From JALHVH01 sp964585685 (GTDB taxonomy: Bacteria; Acidobacteriota; Aminicenantia; Aminicenantales; Saccharicenantaceae): a DNA stretch of 64,000 nt. Location: positions 113,776 to 177,775 of the forward strand of contig CAZPEP010000042.1 in assembly GCA_964585685.1 (NCBI GenBank). Direction: 5' to 3'. Each line of letters begins with the position of its first letter. Position 1 is the stretch's first letter. Position numbers and translations under genes: made by a program. This document shows positions 1-8,801 of this stretch, piece by piece. The notes under the pieces are model-generated. The model was not told the DNA's origin and searched no databases. It saw only the letters and a program-made list of their open reading frames with translations.

Positions 1-209
1 TGCTGGAGTTCATCCCTATGATTCACCGTCTCTGATTTCGAGTATTTCACCCGGACAAGGCAATCGACGATAGGCCGGTTAAGGTTGATGACCATGTATT
101 TATTGATGGCGGCGGCGAAAATGAACCCGCCATACTTCGAATAATAAGCGGGAATGTCCGTGCCTCCGCCGCCCAGCGTGAATCGGAATGGTGTCCGCGT
201 GATGATCAT
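1..209 (-). CDS. GHMP-family sugar kinase, N-terminal part (runs off the left edge)
   Basis: The reverse strand opens with ATG at 209, nine bases after an AAGGGGG ribosome site, and stays open to the window edge (69 codons). The N-terminus reads MIITRTPFRFTLGGGGTD, then IPAYYSKYGGFIFAAAINKY. This matches the start of D-glycero-D-manno-heptose 7-phosphate kinase (HddA-like) and related GHMP sugar kinases: RTPxR followed by a GGGTD segment that contributes to sugar binding. The ATP-binding motif lies outside the window. It follows the nucleotidyltransferase with a 31-base gap, so kinase and nucleotidyltransferase probably act in sequence to make an activated sugar. The substrate cannot be fixed; heptose is a family-based guess. 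Confidence 0.8.
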   Translation of the reverse strand, partial: MIITRTPFRFTLGGGGTDIPAYYSKYGGFIFAAAINKYMVINLNRPIVDCLVRVKYSKSETVNHRDELQ

Positions 210-240
210 TGTGTCCCCCTTAAGACCGGTTCCCGACGAT

Positions 241-972
241 TTATTGAGGTTTTCCCACCCCGGTTCCCGAAGGGTGAGTCAAGTGCGCGTTCAACGCGTT
301 CAACAAATCAAGATCATCGATAGCCCATACTCCACCTGAGAGTCGATAAGCATAAAGGCGGCCTCTCTTATGGAGGACTGAGGGGACCACGTCCAGGCCA
401 AAATCGGAAAAGCCCGCGGGGATGTGGTCGAAGATATCGGGGCGAAGATAGAAGATGCCCGCGTTGACCCAATGGCTGAAGACCTCGTTCGGCGTGGGCT
501 TCTCCTTGAAACGGACGACCTCATCGTTCTTATCCAACTCGAGGATGCCGCTCCCGGTGACGTCGGCTTTTTCGAAGACGGCAACGGTTCCGGTGCCTTC
601 GCGAGCCTCCGATGCTTTAATGAATCCGGGGAGATCAATCTCTAGATAATTGTCGCCATAGACGACGAGGAACGGCCCGTCCCGGAGGAGAGGACTCAGC
701 TTCCCGACCGCTCCGGCCGTTCCAAGGATCTCGGGCTCGTACGAATACTGGATCCGGACGCCCCATCGGGCGCCGTCGCCGAAATGCCTTGGGATAGCTT
801 CAGGGAGATAATGCAGGTTGATGAAGACTTCTTCGATACCGGCCCGAGCCAGGATCTCCACGTGATATTCGAGGATGGGCTTGCCGTTCGCCGGGATCAT
901 GACCTTCGGCAGGTCGTCGGTTAGAGGCTTGAGTCGCGTGCCCTTGCCTGCGGCGAGGAGGACGGCTTTCAT
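241..972 (-). CDS. Sugar-1-phosphate nucleotidyltransferase
   Basis: A 243-residue protein that probably transfers an NMP to a sugar 1-phosphate to give an NDP-sugar in the cytoplasm. The N-terminal signature MKAVLLAAGKGTRLKPLT, then DDLPKVMIP, is the nucleotide-binding loop and conserved Lys of the NTP_transferase family. VVYGDNY (about residue 105) supplies the metal-binding Asp. Length fits the short GlmU-N/HddC-like members without a C-terminal hexapeptide domain. It sits between an epimerase (3-base gap upstream) and a GHMP kinase (31 bases downstream), so epimerase, nucleotidyltransferase and kinase look co-transcribed. HddC-like GDP-heptose synthesis is possible, but mannose or glucose 1-phosphate substrates cannot be excluded. 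Confidence 0.88.
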   Translation of the reverse strand: MKAVLLAAGKGTRLKPLTDDLPKVMIPANGKPILEYHVEILARAGIEEVFINLHYLPEAIPRHFGDGARWGVRIQYSYEPEILGTAGAVGKLSPLLRDGPFLVVYGDNYLEIDLPGFIKASEAREGTGTVAVFEKADVTGSGILELDKNDEVVRFKEKPTPNEVFSHWVNAGIFYLRPDIFDHIPAGFSDFGLDVVPSVLHKRGRLYAYRLSGGVWAIDDLDLLNALNAHLTHPSGTGVGKPQ

Positions 973-975
973 GGG

Positions 976-1905
976 CTAGATCCGGCCGAGCCTCATTTCT
1001 TCCTGGATATACGCGATCGTTCTTTCCAAACCCGTCCTAAGGTCGGTTTTCGGCTCCCAGCCGAGTTTTCCGGCCTCGCCGATATTCGCCAGGGTTTCTT
1101 GGGCTTCTCCGGGGAGGTCCGGCTTGAATATGGGCTCTATATGGGTCCCCAAAAGCTCGCCGATCGTTTCATAAATCTCGAGAACCGAATGATTCGTGCC
1201 GGAGCCGAGGTTGAACGTTTTGTTGTCGGTCCTGGGGTCTGTCAGGCATATCCGATGAAAGTCGTTCACGTCGTCAACATAGATGAAATCCCTGCGTTTC
1301 CTGCCCGATCCATAAATGACGGGGCGTTCCCCTTTCAGGAGCTTGATGATGAACGCGCTCATGACCGGCGGGATGGTTCTCCGGTAGTCCTGGACCGGCC
1401 CATAGACACAGAAGTAGCGTAAAGCTGTCAACGACATCCCGTAGTATCTCTTGTAGGCTTCCGCGAAGTGCCTGCCGGCTAGCTTGCTCACGGCGTAGAA
1501 ACTTTCGGGCCTGACGTCCGTTTCCGGCGTCGGTAGGATTGCGCTCCCCTCATAAAGCGCCGAAGATTCGGCGTAGATGACTTTTCTGACAATGGCTTTC
1601 CTTGCCGCCTCAAACACGTTTACGGTTCCGGTCACATTGATGTCGGCGGTTTCCTCCGGGTCCAATTGACAGTCGCTGATGCAATTCTTGGCGGCGAGGT
1701 GGAAGACGATGTCTGCCCCTTGAAAAAACTCTTTTAGGCCGGAAGCCCGAATGTCCAGCTCATGGAGAGCGACCCCGGCGGGAACGTTATCCCGCAACCC
1801 TTGGGATAGATTGTCGATTCCAAGCACTTCATGCCCGGTCTCGGTAAGCGTTCTCGCCAGGTTCGCGCCGATGAACCCGGCGACGCCCGTGATGACGATC
1901 TTCAT
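976..1905 (-). CDS. NAD-dependent sugar epimerase/dehydratase (extended SDR)
   Basis: A 309-residue extended short-chain dehydrogenase acting on an NDP-sugar. The Rossmann glycine motif GVAGFIGANL is at residues 7-16. The active-site YxxxK occurs as YAVSK about residue 137, with the preceding catalytic Ser in the ESSALYE stretch. RYFCVYGP and the RRDFIYVDDV segment are typical of GalE/WbpP-like UDP-sugar 4-epimerases. Length is normal for the family. It lies 6 bases downstream of the initiating sugar-phosphate transferase and 3 bases upstream of the nucleotidyltransferase, so it supplies precursors for the same glycan. Exact substrate unknown. Confidence 0.88.
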   Translation of the reverse strand: MKIVITGVAGFIGANLARTLTETGHEVLGIDNLSQGLRDNVPAGVALHELDIRASGLKEFFQGADIVFHLAAKNCISDCQLDPEETADINVTGTVNVFEAARKAIVRKVIYAESSALYEGSAILPTPETDVRPESFYAVSKLAGRHFAEAYKRYYGMSLTALRYFCVYGPVQDYRRTIPPVMSAFIIKLLKGERPVIYGSGRKRRDFIYVDDVNDFHRICLTDPRTDNKTFNLGSGTNHSVLEIYETIGELLGTHIEPIFKPDLPGEAQETLANIGEAGKLGWEPKTDLRTGLERTIAYIQEEMRLGRI

Positions 1906-1911
1906 GTTTCG

Positions 1912-3333
1912 TCAGCTCCCAGTGCCCTTGAGTACGGCAAGCGCCGTCCTTAACAGAATCTTCAGATCGAGACCAAGAGACCAGTTCTCGATATATTCAA
2001 GGTCCAATCGAACCCAATCATCAAAATCGCTAACTTTATTTCTCCCTTGGACCTGCCATAAGCACGTGATGCCGGGCTTGACACTTAGCTTCCTCCGGTG
2101 CCAGCTGTCATACCGAGCCAGTTCATGAGGGCCCGCCGGCCTGGGGCCGACAAGGCTCATATCGCCCTTGAAGACGCTCCAAAGCTGAGGGAGTTCGTCA
2201 AGGCTGAACTTTCTCAAAAATCTTCCGATCCTCGTCACCCGGGGATCGTTGCTGATCTTGAATACGGGCCCTTTCATCTCGTTTAGGGCTTGGAGCTCCT
2301 GCTTCAATTGGTCCGCGTTCTTGACCATAGTCCTGAACTTCCAGCTTCTGAAGGGCTTCTTGTTCAACCCGATGACGTCCCACCGATAGAAAAGAGGCCC
2401 CTTTGAAGTCATTTTTATCAGTATGGAAACGATCAACATTATAGGGGATAGGAGAATAAGCAAAATGCCCGAAACGACGATGTCCAGGAACCGCTTGACG
2501 TACAGCTTGAGCTCGTCGTCCTGCGTCGCCATCAAGCTGATGATATTCATTCCGTAAATCTGATCCACGCGGACCTTTCTGACGATCTTTCCAAAAAAGT
2601 CCGAATAGATACGAATCTGAACGCCTTCCCGCTCGCAGCATTCTATGACCTTTCTTATCGGGCCGAACTGCTCGATAGGTATGCAGACGATGACCTCGTC
2701 GACGATGTTGTCATGAAGAATGGCTTCTATATCCTCATTCGTCCCGAGGGCCTTTATCCCCGTCGGACCGTTCACAAAGCCGTCGGCGTCGGCTTTGACG
2801 ATCCCGACGATATCCAGGCCCCATTCGATATTCTTTTTGACAACCTCGATAAATTCCTGCGTTTTAGCCCCATTGCCCACTATGAGGACACGCTTCCTAT
2901 TGATCCCCCTTTTGCGGAGTTCTCTGGCCACAAAAAAGAGGGCCGTTTTTTCAAGTGTTAGGAAAAGAAGGTTGACGAAGAAGAACGCGACGATATAGGT
3001 CCTCGGGATATGTCCGAACCGAAGAAAATAATGAGCTGCGAAGAATATGCCGATGCCGATGAGGGCTGTTTTCACGGCGTTGGTCAATTCTTTCCATAGC
3101 GAGGCGAACCGTTGATAAGAATACGCGCCCAGCCTATTGAAGATGAATACCCAAAAGAGGGAAAACCCGATGACGGCCGCAATATCGTCTCTGGTGACGA
3201 GGATAGGAAGAGAGATATCCGTGAGGCGCCGAAGGTTCTCCCATACTATATAGGCCGCAACGAAACTGAATGCGGTCGTCAGCGCATCTGCAGCCTGTGC
3301 AATCCTGCGGTGATGAGTAGGACGCCAGATCAT
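1912..3333 (-). CDS. Polyprenyl-phosphate sugar-1-phosphate transferase (WbaP/WcaJ type)
   Basis: A 473-residue membrane enzyme that starts glycan assembly by moving a sugar 1-phosphate onto undecaprenyl phosphate. The N-terminal third has several hydrophobic membrane segments (ALTTAFSFVAAYIVW, VIGFSLFWVFIFN, and others). A CoA-binding-like Rossmann region (RVLIVGNGAK) follows. The C-terminal catalytic domain opens with KRFLDIVVSGILLILLSP and carries KFRTM, SLDELPQLWSVFKGDMSLVG and PRP, the hallmark motifs of bacterial sugar transferases. Length and order fit the full PHPT architecture. It heads a tight run with the epimerase and nucleotidyltransferase and probably commits the repeat unit of this locus. 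Sugar choice (glucose, galactose or other) cannot be read. Confidence 0.95.
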   Translation of the reverse strand: MIWRPTHHRRIAQAADALTTAFSFVAAYIVWENLRRLTDISLPILVTRDDIAAVIGFSLFWVFIFNRLGAYSYQRFASLWKELTNAVKTALIGIGIFFAAHYFLRFGHIPRTYIVAFFFVNLLFLTLEKTALFFVARELRKRGINRKRVLIVGNGAKTQEFIEVVKKNIEWGLDIVGIVKADADGFVNGPTGIKALGTNEDIEAILHDNIVDEVIVCIPIEQFGPIRKVIECCEREGVQIRIYSDFFGKIVRKVRVDQIYGMNIISLMATQDDELKLYVKRFLDIVVSGILLILLSPIMLIVSILIKMTSKGPLFYRWDVIGLNKKPFRSWKFRTMVKNADQLKQELQALNEMKGPVFKISNDPRVTRIGRFLRKFSLDELPQLWSVFKGDMSLVGPRPAGPHELARYDSWHRRKLSVKPGITCLWQVQGRNKVSDFDDWVRLDLEYIENWSLGLDLKILLRTALAVLKGTGS

Positions 3334-3369
3334 ATTGGTAATCTCATAGACTCGGATTCCTTGAGCTAA

Positions 3370-4563
3370 TTAGACGCGGCGTGTCCGCTCGATGATTCCA
3401 AGGTAAAATTCTTCGAGCTTATCGACCAGGCGTTCCCAATCCAGCTCCCGGACGGCATAATCCCTGGCCCGCCGCCCCATGGTTATCCGCAGATCTGGGT
3501 CCTTCATGAGGGACAGGCATTCCTCGGCCACGGCTTCTGGGCTGTCCGCGGAAAGCCGTCCGGCCCCGGATCTTTCTATCAGGTCCGCATAGACTCTCAA
3601 GCGCGTGGCCACGATCGGCTTTCCCGCCGCCAGATAATCGTTCAACTTCGACGGCCAGACGCTGTCCGTGGCATAAGTCTTCTTTATCGGCAGCAAGAGA
3701 AGATCGCACGCGCTCAAATATCGGCTAATCACTTCGTAGCTGGTCCATCCGGAATCTACGACGTCCGGCCGGCATGCGTCAGGGGCATATCGTCTCCAGT
3801 TGAGCTTGCTGTTCCCGATCAAGATCAGTTTTGCTTTGGCCCCATACCGGGCTCTAAAAATATCGAAAGCTTGAAACAAAAGGCCGGCGTTCTCGGCCGG
3901 GAGCGCCCCGAGATAGCCCAGGATGGCTCCTTCCCTAGGTAAAAAGGGGAACTCCTCGCGCGCTTTTCCCTCCGGCAGCGGGGCGATGCCGAGGACATCG
4001 CTGCCATGCAACAAAACTTTGATCCGCTCGTTTGAAATTCCAAGGTTCCTGGCTCTTTCTGCCAGGGGCTTCCCCATCGCGATAAGGCCATCCGCTCGGG
4101 GATAGATTCGTTCCTCAAAAAAGGTCTCCAGAGGGGCCATCACCAAGCTGAGAATCTTTCCCCGATTTTTTCCTTTGCCGCCCCTTCCAAACCAGTCCGC
4201 CCAGGTGAAAATCAAGGGAACATGTTTTCGTTTTCTCAAGAACAGTGCGGGAATCGATACCAAGGGGCGGGATTCGAAACCATGAACAATATCGTATTCC
4301 TTATCCTCAAGCATGAGGAGTCGATTCAACAGGTCCCAAGAGTCCCACCCGGTCCTTCCTTTTCCCCAGAACAGGTCTGGGGTCTCGATAAAATCGATCC
4401 CGGAAATAGTGCTTCTCCGGATTCCGATCCTGGCAGAGGGTGAAATGCTGACTAATGTGACGCTATGTCCGCGGCTAGCGAGCACCCTTCCTTGATGATA
4501 AGCGGTAAAAAAGATGCCGCCGCCCTTCCAGCTTACGGTATGAGTCAGATAAAGGATTTTCAA
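3370..4563 (-). CDS. GT4-family glycosyltransferase
   Basis: A 397-residue GT-B glycosyltransferase. The N-terminus MKILYLTHTVSWKGGGIFFT has the acceptor-domain GG motif. The C-terminal domain has LGYLGALP and the donor-binding EX7E-like region around LNDYLAAGKPIVATRL. It ends with ADSPEAVAEECLSLMKDPDLR, normal for GT4 enzymes. The start is TTG (4563) with no strong ribosome site, but homology begins exactly there. It probably adds one sugar of the repeat unit at the cytoplasmic face. The gap to the sugar-phosphate transferase downstream is 36 bases, and to the methyltransferase upstream 9 bases. Donor and acceptor unknown. Confidence 0.88.
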   Translation of the reverse strand: MKILYLTHTVSWKGGGIFFTAYHQGRVLASRGHSVTLVSISPSARIGIRRSTISGIDFIETPDLFWGKGRTGWDSWDLLNRLLMLEDKEYDIVHGFESRPLVSIPALFLRKRKHVPLIFTWADWFGRGGKGKNRGKILSLVMAPLETFFEERIYPRADGLIAMGKPLAERARNLGISNERIKVLLHGSDVLGIAPLPEGKAREEFPFLPREGAILGYLGALPAENAGLLFQAFDIFRARYGAKAKLILIGNSKLNWRRYAPDACRPDVVDSGWTSYEVISRYLSACDLLLLPIKKTYATDSVWPSKLNDYLAAGKPIVATRLRVYADLIERSGAGRLSADSPEAVAEECLSLMKDPDLRITMGRRARDYAVRELDWERLVDKLEEFYLGIIERTRRV

Positions 4564-4572
4564 TTTGCGTTA

Positions 4573-5412
4573 TCACGAGAATCCAATATCGCGTGAATTT
4601 GGATCAGCGACCAAACCGGCTCCTCCATCAAAGGCGATGGCGCGGGGATCTTTCCTATTCATGCCCTTATATATAAAGGCAATTTTGGGATAGAAGTGCA
4701 AAGCAACAATGTGCTTATCCAAGTACCCTGGACAGTAAGACTCGATCCACTGATAATTTAGTCCATCGATCAGTTTCTTTAACATCTCAATGGATGAACC
4801 CTCGCCGTTAAGGTTTTTATAGCCACCTCCAAGTCTGGGCATATAGGATGATTGAAGATCTTCTATTATATAAATACCTTTCTCCGCCAGCATTGGAAAG
4901 AGCGTCCTGAACGAATGAATGACGTGCTCGTTCACATGACTCCCATCGTCGATGACAATGTCTAAGGACCCCATCCTCTGAACAACATTTCGAAGAAAAA
5001 TGGAGTCAATTTGGCTTCCCTTGAATATTCTTATCCGCTCTTCTTCATGTAAGCGTTTATCATAAATATCAATGCCATAGATAATACTATTCGGAAAATA
5101 CTCTTTCCACATTCTAAGCGATTCACCGCCAGATATTGGATCCTCATAGCCGCCTACGCCGATCTCTAAGATATTCATTTTCTTTAATCTTAGAGGAGAG
5201 AACTGTTTTTCATAAATGGGAATGTAGCCATGGGTCATTTTGTCTGTTCCGTGCTTCATAGCTAGGACCGAAAGACTTGCGCTTGAGGGCCATAGAGAGA
5301 ATGTCATTTTTATCGCCTTCTTAAGGACAGATAGTTGTTCTTTCGAAAGGTGACGAGTAATGAATTTATAATTTATCATGGTGCTTTTACGGAATCTCAC
5401 AATCCGGGGCAA
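4573..5412 (-). CDS. SAM-dependent methyltransferase, MycE/cephalosporin-hydroxylase-like type
   Basis: A 279-residue protein with the pattern KHGTDKMTHGYIPIYEKQF, then NILEIGVGGYEDPISGGESL and MWKEYFPNSIIYGIDIYDK. This is characteristic of the sugar O-methyltransferase group that includes MycE-like enzymes. The acidic SAM-binding residue is in GIDIYDK, and DIVIDDGSHVNEHVI holds the metal/active-site Asp-Asp and His. It probably O-methylates a sugar of the polysaccharide. The long form starts with TTG at 5412; an ATG twelve codons in (5379) is an equally good start, and neither has a clear ribosome site. The DNA is AT-richer than the GT4 gene downstream. Confidence 0.82.
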   Translation of the reverse strand: MPRIVRFRKSTMINYKFITRHLSKEQLSVLKKAIKMTFSLWPSSASLSVLAMKHGTDKMTHGYIPIYEKQFSPLRLKKMNILEIGVGGYEDPISGGESLRMWKEYFPNSIIYGIDIYDKRLHEEERIRIFKGSQIDSIFLRNVVQRMGSLDIVIDDGSHVNEHVIHSFRTLFPMLAEKGIYIIEDLQSSYMPRLGGGYKNLNGEGSSIEMLKKLIDGLNYQWIESYCPGYLDKHIVALHFYPKIAFIYKGMNRKDPRAIAFDGGAGLVADPNSRDIGFS

Positions 5413-5614
5413 GAAACGGACTGCGGTCCAGAAGCGAGCGGCTCGGCGCCGCCCGGCAGAGATGCCAGGCCAATTTCACGCGCTACATCCCGTCTAAAAG
5501 CCCCTATCGGAGGAAAGGCCGTTTTGCGCCTCATCTGAAACAGTTTTCGCGGGCTCCCCTTTATAAACGAAACTTGAAGTGACCGGTTCTCGACGTTCAT
5601 CACTCAGCTACGCA

Positions 5615-6442
5615 TTATCGGTAATCTTTAAGGCCAATAATAACGATTGCGACGTACAGCAAGAGCCCGAATGACAATAGAAGTTCCGTTGGCTCCTGGT
5701 CACGCCAAATCACGAAATGGCCTACTTGGACCGCCTTCCATCCAAGAGAAATAAGCATCTTCTGTCCCGTGCGTGTAGCTAGTAAAAAGTACACGTTAAT
5801 AATGGTCGTCGGCACAAAAAACAGCACTAAATACCATCTTGGACTGAAGAGCCGTATAGTAGTTTTCACACCGATTCTCAATCTTCTGCAGGATGAAATG
5901 TATTTTGCTGGCATCCACCCCAAAGAGAATAGAGTCCCGACTGACACGTAGAGCAGAGGAAGGACATGTTGGACTGGATTCAGATTATGAATATTAATTT
6001 CTCTTTGCACATTATATTTAAGAAACCACTCGGGTGAACTTATCGAAAAAAGCCGTTGCCCCCAGCTGATTTCTTCTAGGCTGACAAACATCAGATGAGC
6101 CGCAAAGACGAGTAAAATAAAGCCGTTCATAAAACAACCCTTATTTAGGCAACCTAAGCCGCCGAAGATAGCAAGTATGGATGCACCCCCATATGCAATA
6201 AACTGCAGATATTCAATAAACGAATCATCTTGAATAAGCTTTTCATAAACATTGTTTGATTCGATTTTCACGAATAGCAATCCGATAATTATCAGTATTG
6301 GGAAAAGAAATATCATGAGCTTAATTCTTTGTTTTCGGGCTCTTCTTGATTCCGAGTGGATGATTTCAGGACAAATTGGCAGGGGACTCTCAGATAGCGC
6401 GCAACAGGTCGTGTCAAGAGTTGTTCGCAACTTCAGGGTCAT
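5615..6442 (-). CDS. Multi-pass membrane protein of unknown function (EEISWGQR motif)
   Basis: A 275-residue integral membrane protein with an unusual 40-residue hydrophilic Cys-containing N-terminus, then about six hydrophobic segments. The first is KLMIFLFPILIIIGLLFV, later ones include RWYLVLFFVPTTIINVYFLL. Between segments 3 and 4 lies a conserved-looking block, FVSLEEISWGQRLF, followed by KYNVQREINIHNLNPVQHV. I recall this acidic EEISWGQR plus NxQxExNxHN signature in uncharacterised membrane proteins of polysaccharide loci, but no function is known to me. Charged residues beside a membrane segment could be catalytic. The gene is AT-rich and isolated by about 200-base gaps on both sides, which suggests transfer. 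Confidence 0.75.
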   Translation of the reverse strand: MTLKLRTTLDTTCCALSESPLPICPEIIHSESRRARKQRIKLMIFLFPILIIIGLLFVKIESNNVYEKLIQDDSFIEYLQFIAYGGASILAIFGGLGCLNKGCFMNGFILLVFAAHLMFVSLEEISWGQRLFSISSPEWFLKYNVQREINIHNLNPVQHVLPLLYVSVGTLFSLGWMPAKYISSCRRLRIGVKTTIRLFSPRWYLVLFFVPTTIINVYFLLATRTGQKMLISLGWKAVQVGHFVIWRDQEPTELLLSFGLLLYVAIVIIGLKDYR

Positions 6443-6668
6443 CGTAAACCTCTTCAGTTAGCCGCTAAAGCCAACAGCTCAGACAGCATGATGTGAGGTA
6501 TCTTGCATGACTCCAAATCCTTCTGGATCCATTGTAACTTATCGGATTACCCAGGAATAACCCGGAGGAGCCTTATTTTATAATCAGTGATTCTAATCAA
6601 AGTTTGGGAGATTGGAATTGTGCAAACGTCTCATCAAATCTATCTTTCCCTTTCATGGCTATGCTGGC

Positions 6669-7607
6669 CTATGCTGAATTCCTGAAGAACAGATAGGTGG
6701 TTTTCCTTCGTGTTAAGAAGTTGTAATATGGTTTTGCGATAGCCTTGAGGCTGTCTCTCAAAGATATCCCAAACCCTGTTTTTATCAGGCTAAAATGAAG
6801 TGCTTCTAATTTCAGCCCAATTCCACTCGCCATTTTGACTATCACCTCATGATTAAAACAGTTTATGTGCTCAAGAGGTGCGATAGGATTAAGGGAATAT
6901 CTAGAGCCTTTGGGTGCTGTCCAGTTCCCAATTCTTAATCTTTTTTTGATGTCCCAACCATTAGGCACACTGATCTTAATCATCCCTCCTGGTTTCAAAG
7001 CACGCTTGAGATGAACGAGAGTTTCAATAGGCTTAGGAAGATGCTCAATAACTTGCTCTGTATTGATAAAATCGAACCGATAATTTGGTATCTCTTCCCA
7101 AGTTATTACCTTGATTCCTGATGCTTGAGCATACTCGATTCGGGGTTGCGATAATTCAGTTCCATACACATCACAACCAAATCCCTGGGCAAGGCAACAC
7201 CAATCCCCTAATCCCATCCCAAAATCTAAAAACTGTAACCTACTCGGTATAGCTCCGAAAGACTGGATCACTTCCACTATCTCATGTGCAAGCCTGATGA
7301 AATATCTAATATTATATTTCTTGTGCAGCTCAAGCATTTTCGCCGGGTCAATCCACTGTTCATAAATACAACGTGCCAGGGAATCCTTGGGTATCCATTT
7401 TTGATATATTAATCCACAGTCGTTGCATTCGTTTAGGATATAATAACTGTCCTCCAAATATTGATATTCAACTCCCCCATGAGGAGAATAAAATAAATCC
7501 AAATACTCTTTTATTGGGGACTGGGTGTAACCCACTTGATATAGAGTTGTGCTGTTTATAGATTTGCAACATGGACAAGATTCTCTTACAGTGAAGTATT
7601 CGTTCAT
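6669..7607 (-). CDS. Class I SAM methyltransferase with N-terminal zinc-type Cys motif
   Basis: About 312 residues. The N-terminus has CPCCKS and, 45 residues on, CNDCGLIY, a four-Cys site likely to bind zinc. Such sites are known in sugar C-methyltransferases and related polysaccharide-locus enzymes. The SAM-binding core follows: LQFLDFGMGLGDWCCLA, then YGTELSQPRIEYA, and INTEQVIEHL with the post-motif region ALKPGGMIKISVPNG. The ATG at 7607 is preferred; an in-frame TTG five codons upstream (7622) is possible. Strongly AT-rich compared with the flanking high-GC genes, so probably acquired. It may methylate a deoxysugar or other glycan component; substrate unknown. Confidence 0.82.
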   Translation of the reverse strand: MNEYFTVRESCPCCKSINSTTLYQVGYTQSPIKEYLDLFYSPHGGVEYQYLEDSYYILNECNDCGLIYQKWIPKDSLARCIYEQWIDPAKMLELHKKYNIRYFIRLAHEIVEVIQSFGAIPSRLQFLDFGMGLGDWCCLAQGFGCDVYGTELSQPRIEYAQASGIKVITWEEIPNYRFDFINTEQVIEHLPKPIETLVHLKRALKPGGMIKISVPNGWDIKKRLRIGNWTAPKGSRYSLNPIAPLEHINCFNHEVIVKMASGIGLKLEALHFSLIKTGFGISLRDSLKAIAKPYYNFLTRRKTTYLFFRNSA

Positions 7608-7686
7608 TTCTATATTTCTCAACTACTCGTTGACTAATATATTTGAGATACTCATTGCCAAAGCTTGTTGAACCATTCCGCAGCAA

Positions 7687-8718
7687 TCATCGCGAAGCCT
7701 TGCCGTTCTGCTGCGGAGCAGCATCCCGGATGAGAAAACGGTGGATCTCTGCCCCCGGAGGCTCCGCATCGAAGGTCCGCTTGGCCGCCTCCTTAACCAT
7801 TGCAGCCAGATCGGCCCGATAGGAGGCATCACTCATCGCGCGGCGCACCGCCGCCCGCATGGCCGCGATATCGTTCGGCGTTACAAAACCCGGATAATCG
7901 ACACCAAGATAGTCCTCTATTGCCTCGTGGCGAGTAGCGATCAGGGGTTTGCCATTACGCAGAACACGTAAAAGTACGCTCTGGCCGCAGGCCTCTCCGA
8001 CATTGCGTAGGGGCAGGGCTACAACGCGACACGCTGCCAGGCGAGCCTCAAACTCGGCCTCGGGTAAGTCATAAAGAACATCGACCTGCCCCTCGCCCAG
8101 CGGGTGTACGCGGTTCCTGCTCGAAGCCACAATAACAACGCGATAAGGCTCCCCGTGTACTGCGCGCATCAGCAAGTCGTAATCGCGGTTTGAGTATCCT
8201 CCTGAAAAGACAAAGTCGCCGTCAATGACACGATCTGCAGAAACCCGGCCGCCAAGCTCCTGCCGCCAAAGAAGTACATGTACTGCATCCGCGGCGATTC
8301 CAACAGACTGGATCAGGTTATCTGCCTCGCCACGCGAAAAAGCTATGAAGCCCAAACCCTCGAAACGAAGCTGTCGTAGAAAGGTATTGACGATTCGTCG
8401 AATACCCCGCGAGTGGACGAAGCAACCCATCACCGTTATGCTTGCGGGGCGAGGGAAATAGCCGAGCCGAATTAGCGCTAGGATAGAGAGCGCCTTCCAC
8501 CCAACCAGCAACACCCGATCACCGGATGCCCAAGCCGATCGAAGGCGAAGCAACCGCGGAGTGAACATCCCCGCAACGATCGACCGCTTTCCCGGAGGCA
8601 ATATGCCCGAGCGGGAAGCAACCCCAGAGTCAGCAACAATTACTTTGGCTCCAAGCCGTTCGATGTGGCCAACAATATCTCTATAAAGGCCTGGATTAGA
8701 CAGGACAACGTGAATCAT
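7687..8718 (-). CDS. GT-B type glycosyltransferase (divergent)
   Basis: A 343-residue protein with an overall GT-B layout. The N-terminal half has LRLRSAWASGDRVLLVGWKAL. The C-terminal half has a nucleotide-sugar-binding-like region: VFSGGYSNRDYDLLMRAV, VVALPLRNVGEACGQSVL and RNGKPLIATRHEAIEDYL. The GKPLIAT motif and the acidic residues around it match the donor site of GT4-like enzymes, but the N-terminal GG motif is missing. GC content returns to the high level of the backbone here, unlike the AT-rich genes on both sides. It probably contributes one linkage of the glycan; donor and acceptor unknown. Confidence 0.7.
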   Translation of the reverse strand: MIHVVLSNPGLYRDIVGHIERLGAKVIVADSGVASRSGILPPGKRSIVAGMFTPRLLRLRSAWASGDRVLLVGWKALSILALIRLGYFPRPASITVMGCFVHSRGIRRIVNTFLRQLRFEGLGFIAFSRGEADNLIQSVGIAADAVHVLLWRQELGGRVSADRVIDGDFVFSGGYSNRDYDLLMRAVHGEPYRVVIVASSRNRVHPLGEGQVDVLYDLPEAEFEARLAACRVVALPLRNVGEACGQSVLLRVLRNGKPLIATRHEAIEDYLGVDYPGFVTPNDIAAMRAAVRRAMSDASYRADLAAMVKEAAKRTFDAEPPGAEIHRFLIRDAAPQQNGKASR

Positions 8719-8801
8719 TGCTCAGCGGCCGAGCGCCTTTGAATGGTCGTAATCGACTTATCCCTTCTATCCAATTATTATGAGTAGCTCACTTTCGCAC
8801 T

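Noticed and set aside
5397..5603. Small minus-strand frame (68 codons) before the methyltransferase
   Set aside because: Overlaps the start of the methyltransferase, no homology pattern, no ribosome site.
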